Of a stretch of DNA of 64,000 bases, positions 17,904-26,545 are shown piece by piece. Numbering within the stretch: the stretch's first letter is position 1; the number at the start of each line of letters is the position of its first letter. The notes beneath the pieces were generated by a model. The model was not told the DNA's origin, did not search any database, and saw nothing but the letters and a program-made list of their open reading frames with translations. Source of the DNA: Rugosibacter sp. GTDB lineage: Bacteria; Pseudomonadota; Gammaproteobacteria; Burkholderiales; Rhodocyclaceae. The stretch covers positions 1 to 64,000 of the forward strand of contig JAUSMB010000069.1 of the NCBI GenBank assembly GCA_030645365.1, written 5' to 3'. The position numbers and the translations under genes were made by a program.

Positions 17904-19235
17904 CTACTTGAGCAGCGCGAGCTTGGATTTTGCCAAAGGCGGGGTTTTCGCAAAATAACGCCGCAAGCCTTTTAATATTGCAGCGGCCATACGCTCTTGA
18001 TAGTTTTCGTCGTTAAGTCGCTTTTCTTCTTCCGGGTTGGAAATGAAGGCGGTTTCAATCAGTATGGATGGAATATCCGGTGCTTTGAGCACAGCAAATC
18101 CGGCTTGTTCAACCTGCCCTTTGTGCAGCGTATTGATGTGGCGTAATTCACCCAGCACGGCTTGACCGAGTTTCAGGCTGTCGGTATTCGTGGCGGTTTG
18201 CGATAAATCGAGCAAGGTGCGCGCAAGGTAAGGGTCTTTGGCGTGAATATTGACGCCACCAATGAGGTCAGCGTCATTTTCTTTTTTGGCTAGCCAACGT
18301 GCCGCCGAACTACTGGCACCGTTTTCGGATAGCACAAACACGCTCGAGCCACGCGCAGTGGGTTTCACGAACGCATCGGCATGCACAGAAACGAAAAGAT
18401 CCGCTCGAATGCGGCGTGCTTTTTCCACGCGCTGGTTCAGCGGAATGAAAAAATCGCCATCGCGGGTGAGCACTGCGCGCATGTTGGGCACGGCATCGAT
18501 TTTTGCTTTTAGCCGCTTAGCGACAGCCAGGGTGACATTTTTTTCGTAACTACCACCCTGGCCAATCGCGCCCGGGTCTTCGCCGCCATGCCCAGGATCC
18601 AACATGATGGTTATCAGCCGCGAGACTTCCAGTGCGGGAGGGTTGTCCGAATTTTGCGCTGACTTTATCTCGGGTTTTACTTCGGGCTTTGTACCGGATA
18701 CCTCAGGTACTGTCAGGGGTGGTTCAACGGGTGCGGGTGCGATTTCGGACTTATCGAGCAGGGCCATCAAAGGGTCGATCGGCTGTGTGGGGTAGAGGTC
18801 CAGTACCAGCCGGTAGCCATATTCGCCGACCGGTCGCAATGAAAATATCTGCGGTTTTATTTCAGCTTTTAATTCAATCACCAGTCGTACAACGCCTGGC
18901 CGATTGCGACCAGCGCGAATCAGTTTGATGTAGGGATCGTTGTCGAGAATTTTTGATGGTAGAGATTGCAAAACAGAATTGAACTCAACCCCTTCGAGAT
19001 CGATGACTAAACGATCGGGATCTTTTACCAGCAGGGAGGTGAATTCAATCGGCTGGCTATGTTCCAGCGTGACGCGCGTGTAGTCTGCCGCAGGCCAAAC
19101 ACGCACCGCCAGAATGCTGGTTATCGGCGTCCCACCAGCGCCGACTTTTGTTACCCATAGCGTCAGGCTGGCGGCGGCAAACTTGAGGAGATCGCGGCGC
19201 CGGGGGCGCCTGGGGCAAGGCAACTGGCTAGACAT
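17904..19235 (-). CDS. amiC: N-acetylmuramoyl-L-alanine amidase (AmiC type)
   Basis: About 443 residues from the ATG at 19235. The N terminus has a twin-arginine-like signal (RRPRRRDLLKFAAASLTLWV), as in E. coli AmiC. An AMIN domain follows (about residues 40-150: VRVWPAADYTRVTLEHSQPIEF, LVIDLEGVEFN). The C-terminal zinc amidase_3 domain contains ITIMLDPGHGGEDPGAIG, KNVTLAVAKRLKAKI, LFVSVHADAF and the late catalytic Glu in ILIETAFISNPEEE. It cleaves septal peptidoglycan during daughter-cell separation. Its start overlaps the tsaE 3' end by about 73 nt. A dispersed-repeat copy (19125-19149) encodes KVGAGGTP at the end of the signal region. Confidence 0.93.
   Translation of the reverse strand: MSSQLPCPRRPRRRDLLKFAAASLTLWVTKVGAGGTPITSILAVRVWPAADYTRVTLEHSQPIEFTSLLVKDPDRLVIDLEGVEFNSVLQSLPSKILDNDPYIKLIRAGRNRPGVVRLVIELKAEIKPQIFSLRPVGEYGYRLVLDLYPTQPIDPLMALLDKSEIAPAPVEPPLTVPEVSGTKPEVKPEIKSAQNSDNPPALEVSRLITIMLDPGHGGEDPGAIGQGGSYEKNVTLAVAKRLKAKIDAVPNMRAVLTRDGDFFIPLNQRVEKARRIRADLFVSVHADAFVKPTARGSSVFVLSENGASSSAARWLAKKENDADLIGGVNIHAKDPYLARTLLDLSQTATNTDSLKLGQAVLGELRHINTLHKGQVEQAGFAVLKAPDIPSILIETAFISNPEEEKRLNDENYQERMAAAILKGLRRYFAKTPPLAKSKLALLK
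19125..19149 (-). repeat. Dispersed repeat R, copy 5 (in amiC)
   Basis: Three mismatches, all in the right half; the 16 bases from the conserved left side are exact. It is read as KVGAGGTP at the end of the AmiC signal peptide. Confidence 0.85.
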
Positions 19236-19714
19236 AGGCGGCCACGTGCGCTGGTGGCGCGGCAAAAAACTTCACGATGAGTGACGGATGAGTCTGGTGC
19301 GGTGACCATGCGCAGGTCAATGTGAATATCTGCGGGGGGGAGATATGGCGCGGCTTGGTCCGGCCATTCGACCAGGCAAATTCCGGTTCCTGAAAAATAT
19401 TCATCCAAGCCTGCATCGAGATATTCTTCCGGCTGATTGAGTCGATAAAAATCAAAGTGATATAAGTTTAATCCAGAAATAGCATGAACTTCAAGCAGTG
19501 TATACGTCGGGCTTTTGACCGGGCCGGTTTCGCCCAGGGCACGTAGCAGGCCACGCACGAACGTGGTTTTCCCTGCACCAAGATCACCATGTAGCCAAAT
19601 CACCAGGCCGGGGACAAGACACTGGGTGCTTGCAAATTGTGCGCCGAAACTCAAGGTGGCGGCTTCATCGCACAAGGAAAACTGGCTTGCTAAAGTAAGA
19701 TGCGCATCATGCAT
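19163..19714 (-). CDS. tsaE: tRNA t6A threonylcarbamoylation ATPase TsaE
   Basis: 183 residues; most TsaE proteins are about 150-160. The Walker A motif GDLGAGKTTFVRGLLRALG is near residue 50, followed by the switch-like VKSPTYTLLEVH, LNLYHFDFYRL and ICLVEWPD, all TsaE hallmarks. With TsaB/C/D it makes N6-threonylcarbamoyl-adenosine at tRNA position 37; tsaD is also in this window (38855-39889). The C terminus is extended, and its last 73 nt overlap the amiC start, so both frames are used. The ATG at 19714 is shared with queG: the two start codons form the palindrome ATGCAT. Confidence 0.92.
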   Translation of the reverse strand: MHDAHLTLASQFSLCDEAATLSFGAQFASTQCLVPGLVIWLHGDLGAGKTTFVRGLLRALGETGPVKSPTYTLLEVHAISGLNLYHFDFYRLNQPEEYLDAGLDEYFSGTGICLVEWPDQAAPYLPPADIHIDLRMVTAPDSSVTHREVFCRATSARGRLCLASCLAPGAPGAAISSSLPPPA

Positions 19715-20767
19715 GATCAGTGGCACACGGTGAAAGAAAACATACGGCGCTGGGGCCGCGAATTAGGCTTTGATGCCATTGGCTTTGCTCGCGCCGAGAC
19801 GGGCGATGCGCCTGCTCAGCTGGCTGCCTGGCTTGCTGCCGGATTTCATGGCGAAATGGATTATATGGCGGCGCACGTGTCGGAAGTTGGCGCTAAGCGT
19901 GCCCTGCCAACTGAGCTTGTGCCGGGCACGCGAAGTATTATCACGGTGCGCATGAATTACCGCCCCGCCAGTGCTGATGCAAAAGAAGCCTTGGCGGATA
20001 TGCACCGTGCCTATATCTCTCGGTACGCTTTGGGTCGCGACTATCACAAGGTGATGCGCGCACGCTTGCAGGCCTTGGCTGATCGTATGACGGAAACATT
20101 AGGCGAGTTTGCGCATCGCGTATTTACTGATTCTGCCCCGGTGATGGAGGTACAGCTGGCAAAGCAAGGCGGCCTGGGCTGGCGAGGCAAGCACACCTTG
20201 CTGCTGGATCGCGAGGTGGGGTCGTATTTTTTTCTGGGTGAAATTTATAGTGAATTGCCCTTGCCACCCGATACCCCGGTGACGGATCACTGCGGCAGCT
20301 GCACGGCCTGCATTGATAGCTGCCCAACTGAAGCCATCGTGGCACCGTATCAATTGGATGCGCGGCGATGTATTTCTTACCTGACCATCGAGCTGAAAAA
20401 CAGCATTCCAGAGCTATTGCGAGAACAGCTGGGCAATCGAATTTATGGGTGCGATGATTGCCAACTGGCGTGTCCGTGGAACCGTTTTTCGCCATTGACG
20501 CGCGAAGCTGATTTTGCGCCTCGCCATGCCTTGGATGAGGCCACACTGGTTGAACTCTTTGCCTGGACGGAAGACGAGTTTACCGAGCGAATGGCAGGCT
20601 CGGCTATTCGACGTATCGGATATGAACGCTGGCTACGCAACATCGCAGTGGCATTAGGCAATGCGCCCACCTGTGCGGATGTTATTCACGCCTTACGTGC
20701 GCGCGCGAGTGATCATTCCGCCATGGTGCGTGAACATGTTGCCTGGGCGTTAGCTCGGCATCAATGA
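19709..20767 (+). CDS. queG: Epoxyqueuosine reductase QueG
   Basis: About 352 residues. It is a cobalamin- and [4Fe-4S]-dependent reductase that converts epoxyqueuosine to queuosine in tRNA. Two ferredoxin-type clusters are visible, DHCGSCTACIDSCPTEAI and YGCDDCQLACPWNRF. The N-terminal cobalamin-binding part includes LGFDAIGFARAE and SIITVRMNYRP. The C-terminal HEAT-like tail (RASDHSAMVREHVAWALARH) is normal for the family. I chose the ATG at 19709; an ATG at 19700 is in frame and also possible. It is divergent from tsaE with overlapping start codons, so its promoter must lie inside tsaE. Confidence 0.94.
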   Translation: MHDQWHTVKENIRRWGRELGFDAIGFARAETGDAPAQLAAWLAAGFHGEMDYMAAHVSEVGAKRALPTELVPGTRSIITVRMNYRPASADAKEALADMHRAYISRYALGRDYHKVMRARLQALADRMTETLGEFAHRVFTDSAPVMEVQLAKQGGLGWRGKHTLLLDREVGSYFFLGEIYSELPLPPDTPVTDHCGSCTACIDSCPTEAIVAPYQLDARRCISYLTIELKNSIPELLREQLGNRIYGCDDCQLACPWNRFSPLTREADFAPRHALDEATLVELFAWTEDEFTERMAGSAIRRIGYERWLRNIAVALGNAPTCADVIHALRARASDHSAMVREHVAWALARHQ

Positions 20768-20794
20768 AAAAACACTGAAAATCTCAGGGTGGTG

Positions 20795-21154
20795 TTACTG
20801 CGCGCTAATGGGTTCTGCAAGCCAGTTGTGCGCGACCGCCTCTTCTTCAAATACACGCACATCGGCTTCGACAAAGATCTGTGAGAGCCAGGCGCTCCAT
20901 GCAACCCATTGACTGCTGGTTAGCACCGCAATGCGTTTGAAGTCATGTGTATGCGCGCGCGAAAATCGCACTTCTTCCCATGCGACATCAATTGTCAAGC
21001 TGAGCATTTCACGCACATCCACCAGCAGATTCACCGGGCCCGTAAAGTGCACTTTGTAAAGCACGAGTTCTTCGACTTCCTTGAAGTCGGCTAGGGTAAA
21101 TTCACCCAGTATGGCGAATTGAACAAGGTGGTCAGCATGTTGAATGGCAATCAT
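20795..21154 (-). CDS. SpoIIAA-like STAS-fold protein
   Basis: 119 residues that fit the SpoIIAA-like family (DUF3478): an N-terminal hydrophobic strand, then VNLLVDVREMLSLTIDVAWEEVRF, then FKRIAVLTSSQWVAWSAWLSQIFVEADVRVFEEEAVAHNWL. The last part, where a helix and the motif F...E...A..WL close the domain, is characteristic. No enzymatic motif is visible; related proteins are lipid-binding or regulatory STAS folds of unclear role. It lies between queG (convergent) and hupB (same strand, about 100 nt upstream) and after the likely hupB terminator, so it probably has its own expression. Confidence 0.75.
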   Translation of the reverse strand: MIAIQHADHLVQFAILGEFTLADFKEVEELVLYKVHFTGPVNLLVDVREMLSLTIDVAWEEVRFSRAHTHDFKRIAVLTSSQWVAWSAWLSQIFVEADVRVFEEEAVAHNWLAEPISAQ

Positions 21155-21205
21155 AGGTTAGCCCTTGGTTTGAACGGGTTGAATGAAGCCTTATCCTGAA
21201 ATAGG

Positions 21206-21228
21206 ACGGGCCCGCATGGCGAGCCCGT
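21206..21228 (-). terminator. Rho-independent-like hairpin after hupB
   Basis: On the minus strand a 9-bp GC-rich stem (ACGGGCTCG with CGGGCCCGT, one G-U pair) with loop CCATG lies 28 nt past the hupB stop. The following U tract is weak (TCCTATTT), so efficiency is uncertain. Confidence 0.55.
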
Positions 21229-21256
21229 TGGGGTAGTGCAATACGGTAGTACGCGA

Positions 21257-21553
21257 TTACTTTTTGGCTGTTTTTTTCTTGCCTGATACTGCTTCCTTGA
21301 AGCCGGAGCCTGCGCTGAACTTTGGCACAGTCGTCGCGGCGATTTTGATCGTTGCACCGGTTTTAGGATTTTTTCCCGTACGTGCTGCGCGCTTGGCTGA
21401 CTTAAACGTACCAAAGCCCACGAGCGTTACGGTGTCACCTTTGGAAACCGCTTTAACAACTGCGGCAATGATGCTATCAAGAACTTTGCCAGCGGCTGCT
21501 TTGCTTACATCGGCTCCAGTGGCTGCAATTTCAATCAGTTCGGCTTTATTCAT
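21257..21553 (-). CDS. hupB: HU family nucleoid protein
   Basis: 98 residues: MNKAELIEIAATGADVSKAAAGKVLDSIIAAVVKAVSKGDTVTLVGFGTF, then the DNA-binding arm signature GFGTFKSAKRAARTGKNPKTG and a short Lys-rich tail GKKKTAKK. HU bends and compacts DNA and is required by many recombination and replication complexes. A ribosome-binding site CTGGAGGT precedes the start. The upstream leader carries a perfect palindrome (21577-21590). It may form a unit after mnmA (69 nt gap), but a separate promoter is likely for such an abundant protein. Confidence 0.96.
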   Translation of the reverse strand: MNKAELIEIAATGADVSKAAAGKVLDSIIAAVVKAVSKGDTVTLVGFGTFKSAKRAARTGKNPKTGATIKIAATTVPKFSAGSGFKEAVSGKKKTAKK

Positions 21554-21576
21554 TCAAAAATACCTCCAGAAATTTG

Positions 21577-21590
21577 CGGGTAACTACCCG
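21577..21590. promoter_or_regulatory. Perfect 14-bp palindrome in hupB leader
   Basis: CGGGTAACTACCCG (6-bp arms, AC/GT centre) lies 24-37 nt upstream of the hupB start and 33 nt after the mnmA stop. Its loop is too short for a stable RNA hairpin, so a protein-binding operator is possible. No regulator is known to me for it. Confidence 0.3.
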
Positions 21591-21622
21591 AGGAAAATTT
21601 TAACCACATTTTGCAATCTTGT

Positions 21623-22732
21623 TTATGCATTTAGCGTAAGGTTTTTAGTGATGATTCCCCCCCCTAAGCAAACACATGATTCGTAGACTACAACAGATTG
21701 TCCCGGTGTGACAGCCCATTGCGGTGCAGCAAAAACAACCTCGCATTCAGGGGTGGAGAGCCGTTCAATTTGACAGGCGGCATCGGGTTGTCGATAACGG
21801 GTTTTGGCCGCATACACCCAGTGTGTATGCGGGGGATTGTTGGAAATCCACGAAAGATCAGTTGCCACAAGGCTTTGCGAAAATAAAGCGGGATGATCGT
21901 GACCTTGCACGACGTAAAGAATATTACGCGCCATGTCTTTGCTGACGACAAACCAGGGGGCTTCAGAGGCATTTTTTACCCCACCTATCCCTAGGCCTTC
22001 ACGTTGTCCCAGGGTGTAATACGTCAGCCCCGGATGGCTGCCAATGGCTTGATCTGTGCCAAAAATTCGTATTTCACCGGGTTGCTTGGGGATGTAACGG
22101 GCAAGAAATTCACGAAAAGGTCGCTCGCCAATAAAGCAGATACCGGTGGAATCTTTGCGTGCGTGATTTGGCAGCCCTGCAGCAGCAGCTATTTTTCGCA
22201 CATCCCGTTTATACAGATGGCCGATTGGAAATAACGTTTTTTCCAGCTGCCTTTGATTGAGACGATGCAGAAAATAAGTTTGATCTTTCGTGCCATCTTC
22301 CGCTTTGAGTAATTGCCACTCGCCCAAGAATTGCCTCACTTGAGCGTAATGCCCTGTGGCAATTTTTTCGGCACCCAGCGCCAGTGCATGATCAAGAAAT
22401 GCCTTGAACTTGATTTCTGAATTACACAACACATCGGGGTTGGGTGTGCGGCCTGCTTGATATTCACGCAAGAATTCCGCAAACACCCGCTCTTGATATT
22501 CGGCAGAAAAGTTAACGGCTTCAAACTCAATTCCAATGACATCAGCCACTGCGGCGGCATCTACCAAATCTTGGCGGGATGAACAGTATTCATCGGTATC
22601 GTCGTCTTCCCAGTTTTTCATGAAGAGGCCAATGACCTCATAACCTTGTTGCTTGAGCAGCAAAGCAGCGACAGCTGAATCTACGCCACCCGATAGACCA
22701 ACCACGATTTTCCCTTTGTTACTTTTAGACAC
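21623..22732 (-). CDS. mnmA: tRNA-uridine 2-sulfurtransferase MnmA
   Basis: 369 residues from a GTG start. I chose this GTG because GGAGG lies 5 nt upstream; the upstream ATG at 22774 lacks one. PP-loop ATPase motif [17 protein letters not shown]; catalytic cysteines in [12 protein letters not shown] and [37 protein letters not shown] and the C-terminal beta barrel ([14 protein letters not shown]). It thiolates U34 of tRNA-Lys, Glu and Gln. It overlaps the preceding hypothetical gene by 8 nt, as the third gene of a Nudix-hypothetical-mnmA operon. Confidence 0.96.
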   Translation of the reverse strand: MSKSNKGKIVVGLSGGVDSAVAALLLKQQGYEVIGLFMKNWEDDDTDEYCSSRQDLVDAAAVADVIGIEFEAVNFSAEYQERVFAEFLREYQAGRTPNPDVLCNSEIKFKAFLDHALALGAEKIATGHYAQVRQFLGEWQLLKAEDGTKDQTYFLHRLNQRQLEKTLFPIGHLYKRDVRKIAAAAGLPNHARKDSTGICFIGERPFREFLARYIPKQPGEIRIFGTDQAIGSHPGLTYYTLGQREGLGIGGVKNASEAPWFVVSKDMARNILYVVQGHDHPALFSQSLVATDLSWISNNPPHTHWVYAAKTRYRQPDAACQIERLSTPECEVVFAAPQWAVTPGQSVVVYESCVCLGGGIITKNLTLNA

Positions 22733-23306
22733 CAGAACCTCCGTAGTTAAACCATTCAGCAAGCGGCAAAACAATCACTGGTTTACCGTTATCCACGTAC
22801 CAACTATCTACCGCGAAACGAAGTCGCTGAGCGGCTGTAGCCGATGTTGCCGAAGCTGCGATCGCTGTAGCAAGCGGCAGCTCTTCTATCGTTGCAGTCA
22901 AATGCTGAAATATCCAGCCGCGTCGAGTCGTGGCAATGGCGTGATGAAAGTGTAATGCATTGTGCTGCGACAACAAGTGGAGAAACCGCGTGGTGGTAGT
23001 CGAGTGGTCAATACAATCCATCGCACCCTGCACGCCGGCGTCCGCAAAATTTCCACCACGATCGGCATGTATGGGTGTCTGCTCTCCCGCCCAGGCGTAA
23101 AGCGTCCCGATGACTTGTGCCAGTAGCGTACGCTCTTCGCTCGCATCATGTGCAGCCGCTAAAGTCTGTGTCACGCTGCTTAATTGCTGTGCAGAGAATT
23201 TAACAGTGGCTTGTCTGACGCAGCCATAATTAAAACAGACGGAAACCGAGTCGTCGGCGTATGACGATGTAGTTATCAGCACAAGCAAGCAAAGAAAACG
23301 ATGCAT
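22725..23306 (-). CDS. Exported conserved hypothetical protein upstream of mnmA
   Basis: About 193 residues with a signal peptide ([17 protein letters not shown]). The mature part has a pattern suggestive of a cysteine-hydrolase-like fold: [19 protein letters not shown] (Cys), GWIFQHL (His region) and [23 protein letters not shown] (Asp). I recognise this Cys-Asp spacing from conserved hypotheticals of beta- and gammaproteobacteria but know no demonstrated function; a transglutaminase-like activity is speculation. The start is uncertain, since the ATG at 23306 has no clear ribosome-binding site. It lies 25 nt after the Nudix gene and overlaps mnmA by 8 nt. Confidence 0.7.
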   Translation of the reverse strand: MHRFLCLLVLITTSSYADDSVSVCFNYGCVRQATVKFSAQQLSSVTQTLAAAHDASEERTLLAQVIGTLYAWAGEQTPIHADRGGNFADAGVQGAMDCIDHSTTTTRFLHLLSQHNALHFHHAIATTRRGWIFQHLTATIEELPLATAIAASATSATAAQRLRFAVDSWYVDNGKPVIVLPLAEWFNYGGSGV

Positions 23307-23331
23307 AGTGGAGGCGTAGAGAAGTTGATCG

Positions 23332-23784
23332 TTATGCGTAATGCCGAATGATTTCCAGCGGAAACCGTTGGCCACGCAGATAGTCACTCACGCACTGCCA
23401 GATTAACGGGCTGCGATGGCTGGCCTGGGTTGCCTGAATTTCTTCAGGGGTCATCCAGACGGCGCGCACGATGCCGGTGTCAAGCACCCGATGCGAGTCA
23501 TGCTCACCCAATACACCGGCGAAGGCAAAGCGTAGATAAGTGATGTCTTGTTGTGGGCGCGGCCACTGATAAATACCGATCAGCGTTGTGGGCGTAAAGC
23601 CCCAGGCGGTTTCTTCTAGCGTTTCTCTTGTGCAGGCGGCAATGAGTGATTCGCCTTCATCAAGGTGGCCGGCCGGCTGATTCAAACGCAAGCCATCAGA
23701 CGTTTCTTCTTCGACCATTAAAAACTGTCCGGCACGTTCTATGAGTGCGGCAACGGTCACATTGGGTTTCCAGGGACAATTCAT
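23332..23784 (-). CDS. Nudix hydrolase, NudJ-like
   Basis: 150 residues with the Nudix box GHLDEGESLIAACTRETLEETAWG (positions about 39-62) on a beta-alpha-beta frame. NVTVAALIERAGQFLMVEE and LNQPAGHLDEGESL match the NudJ (YmfB) subgroup, and the C-terminal WMTPEEI segment is typical. NudJ acts on thiamine pyrophosphates and nucleoside triphosphates in E. coli and is often found beside mnmA, as here with one gene in between. It is the first gene of this leftward operon. Confidence 0.9.
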   Translation of the reverse strand: MNCPWKPNVTVAALIERAGQFLMVEEETSDGLRLNQPAGHLDEGESLIAACTRETLEETAWGFTPTTLIGIYQWPRPQQDITYLRFAFAGVLGEHDSHRVLDTGIVRAVWMTPEEIQATQASHRSPLIWQCVSDYLRGQRFPLEIIRHYA

Positions 23785-23871
23785 CGTGCGATGGCAATGA
23801 TTATTAATAGGCGTATTTTAGCGCCCCTGTTAAAATCACTGTTTCAACTAACCGATTGCTGGAGATCCCCC

Positions 23872-24792
23872 ATGTCCATGGCTGACCGCGACGGCTTCAT
23901 CTGGTACGACGGAAAACTCGTCCCCTGGCGTGAAGCCAACACCCACGTTTTGACCCATTCACTGCATTATGGCCTTGCGGTATTTGAAGGCGTGCGTGCA
24001 TACAAAACCGTTTCTGGCACAGCCATTTTTCGTTTGCAAGAGCATACGGATCGCTTGTTTAGTTCTGCACACATTTATCGCATGCCCATGCCGTGGGATA
24101 AAGCAACGTTGATGGAGGCGCAAAAAGAAGTCGTGCGTGCCAATAAGCTGGAATCCTGCTACATCCGCCCGATTGCGTTTTATGGCTCGGAAAAAATGGG
24201 CGTCTCGCCGCGTGGTGCGCAAACCCATGTGGCTATTGCCGCCTGGCCGTGGGGTGCTTATCTGGGTGAAGACGGTCTGGAAAAAGGTATCCGTGTCAAA
24301 ACCTCAAGTTATGCACGCCATCACGTGAATGTGAATATGTCGCGGGCAAAATTTTCTGGCACTTATGCCAATTCCATTTTGGCCAACATGGAAGCCACCG
24401 AAGATGGTTACGATGAGGCCTTGCTGCTGGACGTTGATGGTTTTGTTGCCGAAGGTGCGGGAGAAAATCTTTTCATCGTCAAGAATGGCGTGATTTACGA
24501 GCCGGAAATTGCTTCCGCGCTGATCGGCATCACGCGGGGTTCGGTGATTGCCTTGGCCAATGAGCTGGGGTACCAAGTGGTTGCCAAACGTTTGACGCGC
24601 GATGATATCTACATTGCCGATGAGGCGTTTTTCACCGGTACTGCCGCTGAAGTCACACCGATTCGCGAGCTGGATAACCGCACGATTGGCGCGGGGGTGC
24701 GTGGTCCGGTGACAGCGCGTTTGCAAGATCTGTTTTTTGACGTGGTCAATGGTCGGGTACCCGCTCACGCCGATTGGCTCACACCAGTTTGA
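23872..24792 (+). CDS. ilvE: Branched-chain amino-acid aminotransferase IlvE
   Basis: 306 residues; start at MSMADRDGFIWYDGKLVPW with GGAG 7 nt upstream. A fold-type IV PLP enzyme: the PLP lysine is in SRAKFSGTYANSILA, and DEALLLDVDGFVAEGAGENLFIV, GITRGSVIALANELG and FFTGTAAEVTPIRELD are signature segments. It makes or degrades Leu, Ile and Val using 2-oxoglutarate. Divergent from the Nudix gene and followed within 10 nt by the zinc-ribbon gene, then waaF; this trio is a frequent beta-proteobacterial cluster. Confidence 0.95.
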   Translation: MSMADRDGFIWYDGKLVPWREANTHVLTHSLHYGLAVFEGVRAYKTVSGTAIFRLQEHTDRLFSSAHIYRMPMPWDKATLMEAQKEVVRANKLESCYIRPIAFYGSEKMGVSPRGAQTHVAIAAWPWGAYLGEDGLEKGIRVKTSSYARHHVNVNMSRAKFSGTYANSILANMEATEDGYDEALLLDVDGFVAEGAGENLFIVKNGVIYEPEIASALIGITRGSVIALANELGYQVVAKRLTRDDIYIADEAFFTGTAAEVTPIRELDNRTIGAGVRGPVTARLQDLFFDVVNGRVPAHADWLTPV

Positions 24793-24802
24793 GGTTTTTG
24801 CC

Positions 24803-25018
24803 ATGAGTGCTGCCGACAACACAAACGACCGTAAGCGCGAAGTTACTATCACCGCCGCGGATTTGCCGTTAGCTTGCCCGCGCCCCGATTCACCGCTGTG
24901 GGCGCGGCATCCCCGGGTGTACATTGATGTACTCAAGGCGCCTTCTGGTGAGGCGGCGTGCCCTTATTGCGGCACGCTGTACCACTTTACCGGCGCACGG
25001 CCAACCGGCCATCATTGA
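24803..25018 (+). CDS. Small zinc-finger protein (zf-CHCC family)
   Basis: 71 residues with C-terminal AACPYCGTLYHFTG; together with upstream Cys and His (LACPRPDSPLWARHPRVYIDV) it matches the zf-CHCC fold related to mitochondrial NDUFS6. Proteins of this family are commonly encoded next to ilvE and waaF in betaproteobacteria; a zinc-binding role is known, and a molecular role is not. It follows ilvE by 10 nt. Confidence 0.8.
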   Translation: MSAADNTNDRKREVTITAADLPLACPRPDSPLWARHPRVYIDVLKAPSGEAACPYCGTLYHFTGARPTGHH

Positions 25019-25043
25019 TGCCATTACTGAATTTTTTCCGCAC

Positions 25044-26030
25044 GTGAAGATTCTCGTTATTGCGCCTTCGTGGATTGGCGACACGGTGTTGTCACAACCA
25101 CTGCTGACGCTGATCAAACAACAGCATCCTGCAGCGCGTATCGAGGTGTTGGCGCCTGACTGGGCCGCTGCGTTATTGACGCGCATGGCAGAAGTGGATG
25201 CCGTCCTGCCGAGCCCTTTTGCGCATGGTGAGTTTAATTTTTGGGCGCGCTATGCGCTGGGTCGCCGTCTCATCAGCGCCGACTTTTCCCATGCCTATGT
25301 ATTGCCTAATTCCTGGAAGTCTGCGCTCGTTCCCTTCTTCGCTCGCATTCGACAGCGCATGGGTTATCACGGTGAGGCGCGCTATGGTTTGCTCACCGAG
25401 CGGCATCGATTGAATAAAGCATTGCATCCGCAGTTGGTGCAACGCTATGCGGCCCTGATTGGACCATTGCCAGAGGTGCTGCCGCGTCCTGCACTACGGT
25501 CTTCACCGGTGCAGCAAGCGGCCGCACGTCGAGCATTGGCGTTGCCGGAGCAAGGTGCGCCGGTGATTTTTTGTCCGGGAGCGGAATATGGCCCTGCCAA
25601 GCGTTGGCCTGCCTGGCATTTTGCCAAGCTCGCGCGGCGCATTGTTTCTCCTGATACGCCTATCTGGCTTTTGGGCTCAAGTAAAGATGTTGCCATTGGT
25701 GAGCAAATTGTCCAGGCGTCCGATGGCTCAGTGGTTAATCTGTGTGGCAAAACATCACTCGACCAGGCGATTGATCTGCTTGCCACTGCGCGTGCCGTGG
25801 TGACGAATGATTCTGGCCTTATGCATGTGGCCGCAGCCCTGGATCGTCCGTTGGTCGCTCTGTATGGCTCATCTTCACCGTTATATACGCCACCGCTGTC
25901 GCCCACAGCACAGATTGTGCGCAAAGATTTGCCATGCAGTCCCTGCTTTAAACGAGAATGTCCGCTTGGCCATCTGGATTGCCTGAATGGGCTCAAGCCT
26001 GATGACGTGATCAAGTTTTTGCCCTTGTAA
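25044..26030 (+). CDS. waaF: Lipopolysaccharide heptosyltransferase II WaaF
   Basis: About 328 residues from a GTG start (KILVIAPSWIGDTVLSQPLL). A GT9 family enzyme that adds the second ADP-heptose to the LPS inner core. Conserved segments: HAYVLPNSWKSALVPFFARI, IFCPGAEYGPAKRWPAWHFAKLA, DSGLMHVAAALDRPLVALYGSSSP. The GTG has no clear ribosome-binding site; its position is inferred from alignment to the family N terminus. It carries a dispersed-repeat copy (25263-25287) read RRLISADFS just before the strongly conserved YVLPNS motif, at a position where other WaaF proteins have similar length. Confidence 0.93.
   Translation: MKILVIAPSWIGDTVLSQPLLTLIKQQHPAARIEVLAPDWAAALLTRMAEVDAVLPSPFAHGEFNFWARYALGRRLISADFSHAYVLPNSWKSALVPFFARIRQRMGYHGEARYGLLTERHRLNKALHPQLVQRYAALIGPLPEVLPRPALRSSPVQQAAARRALALPEQGAPVIFCPGAEYGPAKRWPAWHFAKLARRIVSPDTPIWLLGSSKDVAIGEQIVQASDGSVVNLCGKTSLDQAIDLLATARAVVTNDSGLMHVAAALDRPLVALYGSSSPLYTPPLSPTAQIVRKDLPCSPCFKRECPLGHLDCLNGLKPDDVIKFLPL
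25263..25287 (-). repeat. Dispersed repeat R, copy 6 (in waaF)
   Basis: Two mismatches to the reference. It is read in frame as RRLISADF in WaaF. Confidence 0.85.
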
Positions 26031-26067
26031 TCAGTAAATAAATACATCCATCCTCGCAGCTATCTTC

Positions 26068-26499
26068 ATGAGTCCACCCGAAAACGCGATTTTTTCCACA
26101 CCACAAGATGCCGAAAGTGCCTTCTATGCCGCACTGGAAGCAGGTGATCTGGAAGCCATGATGCGCGTCTGGTCTGATGATGAAGAGATCGTCTGCATCC
26201 ATCCCGGCGGGCCTGCGCTTATCGGTTATCGCGCCGTGCGCGAAGCGTGGCAGCGTATTTTTTCGCACAGTGGTCGGCTAGCTTTGCGGGTGGCGCAGAA
26301 AGTGGCTCTCGTCACCCCCTTCGCCGTGATTACGCATGTGCTGGAGCATTTCAGCCATGCGGGCGACGAAAGTATTGCTGCGCCGGTTGCGGCAACCAAT
26401 ATTTATACCCGAGGCGCATTAGGTTGGCGTATGGTGGGACACCATGCCTCACCTGCGCCGCCAGATAGCCCGCACGACGTGCCGAAGGTTTTGCACTGA
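26068..26499 (+). CDS. NTF2/SnoaL-like fold protein
   Basis: 143 residues. DAESAFYAALEAGDLEAMMRVWSDDEEIVCIHPGGPALIGYRAVREAWQRIF is the standard start of the SnoaL/DUF4440 (NTF2-like) fold, and the C-terminal strand is NIYTRGALGWRMVGHHAS. These cone-shaped folds are ligand-binding or ketosteroid-isomerase-like; no specific reaction can be assigned. It lies 37 nt after waaF and 46 nt before the hydrolase on the same strand. Confidence 0.8.
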   Translation: MSPPENAIFSTPQDAESAFYAALEAGDLEAMMRVWSDDEEIVCIHPGGPALIGYRAVREAWQRIFSHSGRLALRVAQKVALVTPFAVITHVLEHFSHAGDESIAAPVAATNIYTRGALGWRMVGHHASPAPPDSPHDVPKVLH

Positions 26500-26545
26500 G
26501 CTTTTCTGCGGGTAGGTTAACCGGAAACTGCAGAAAACCAGATTG

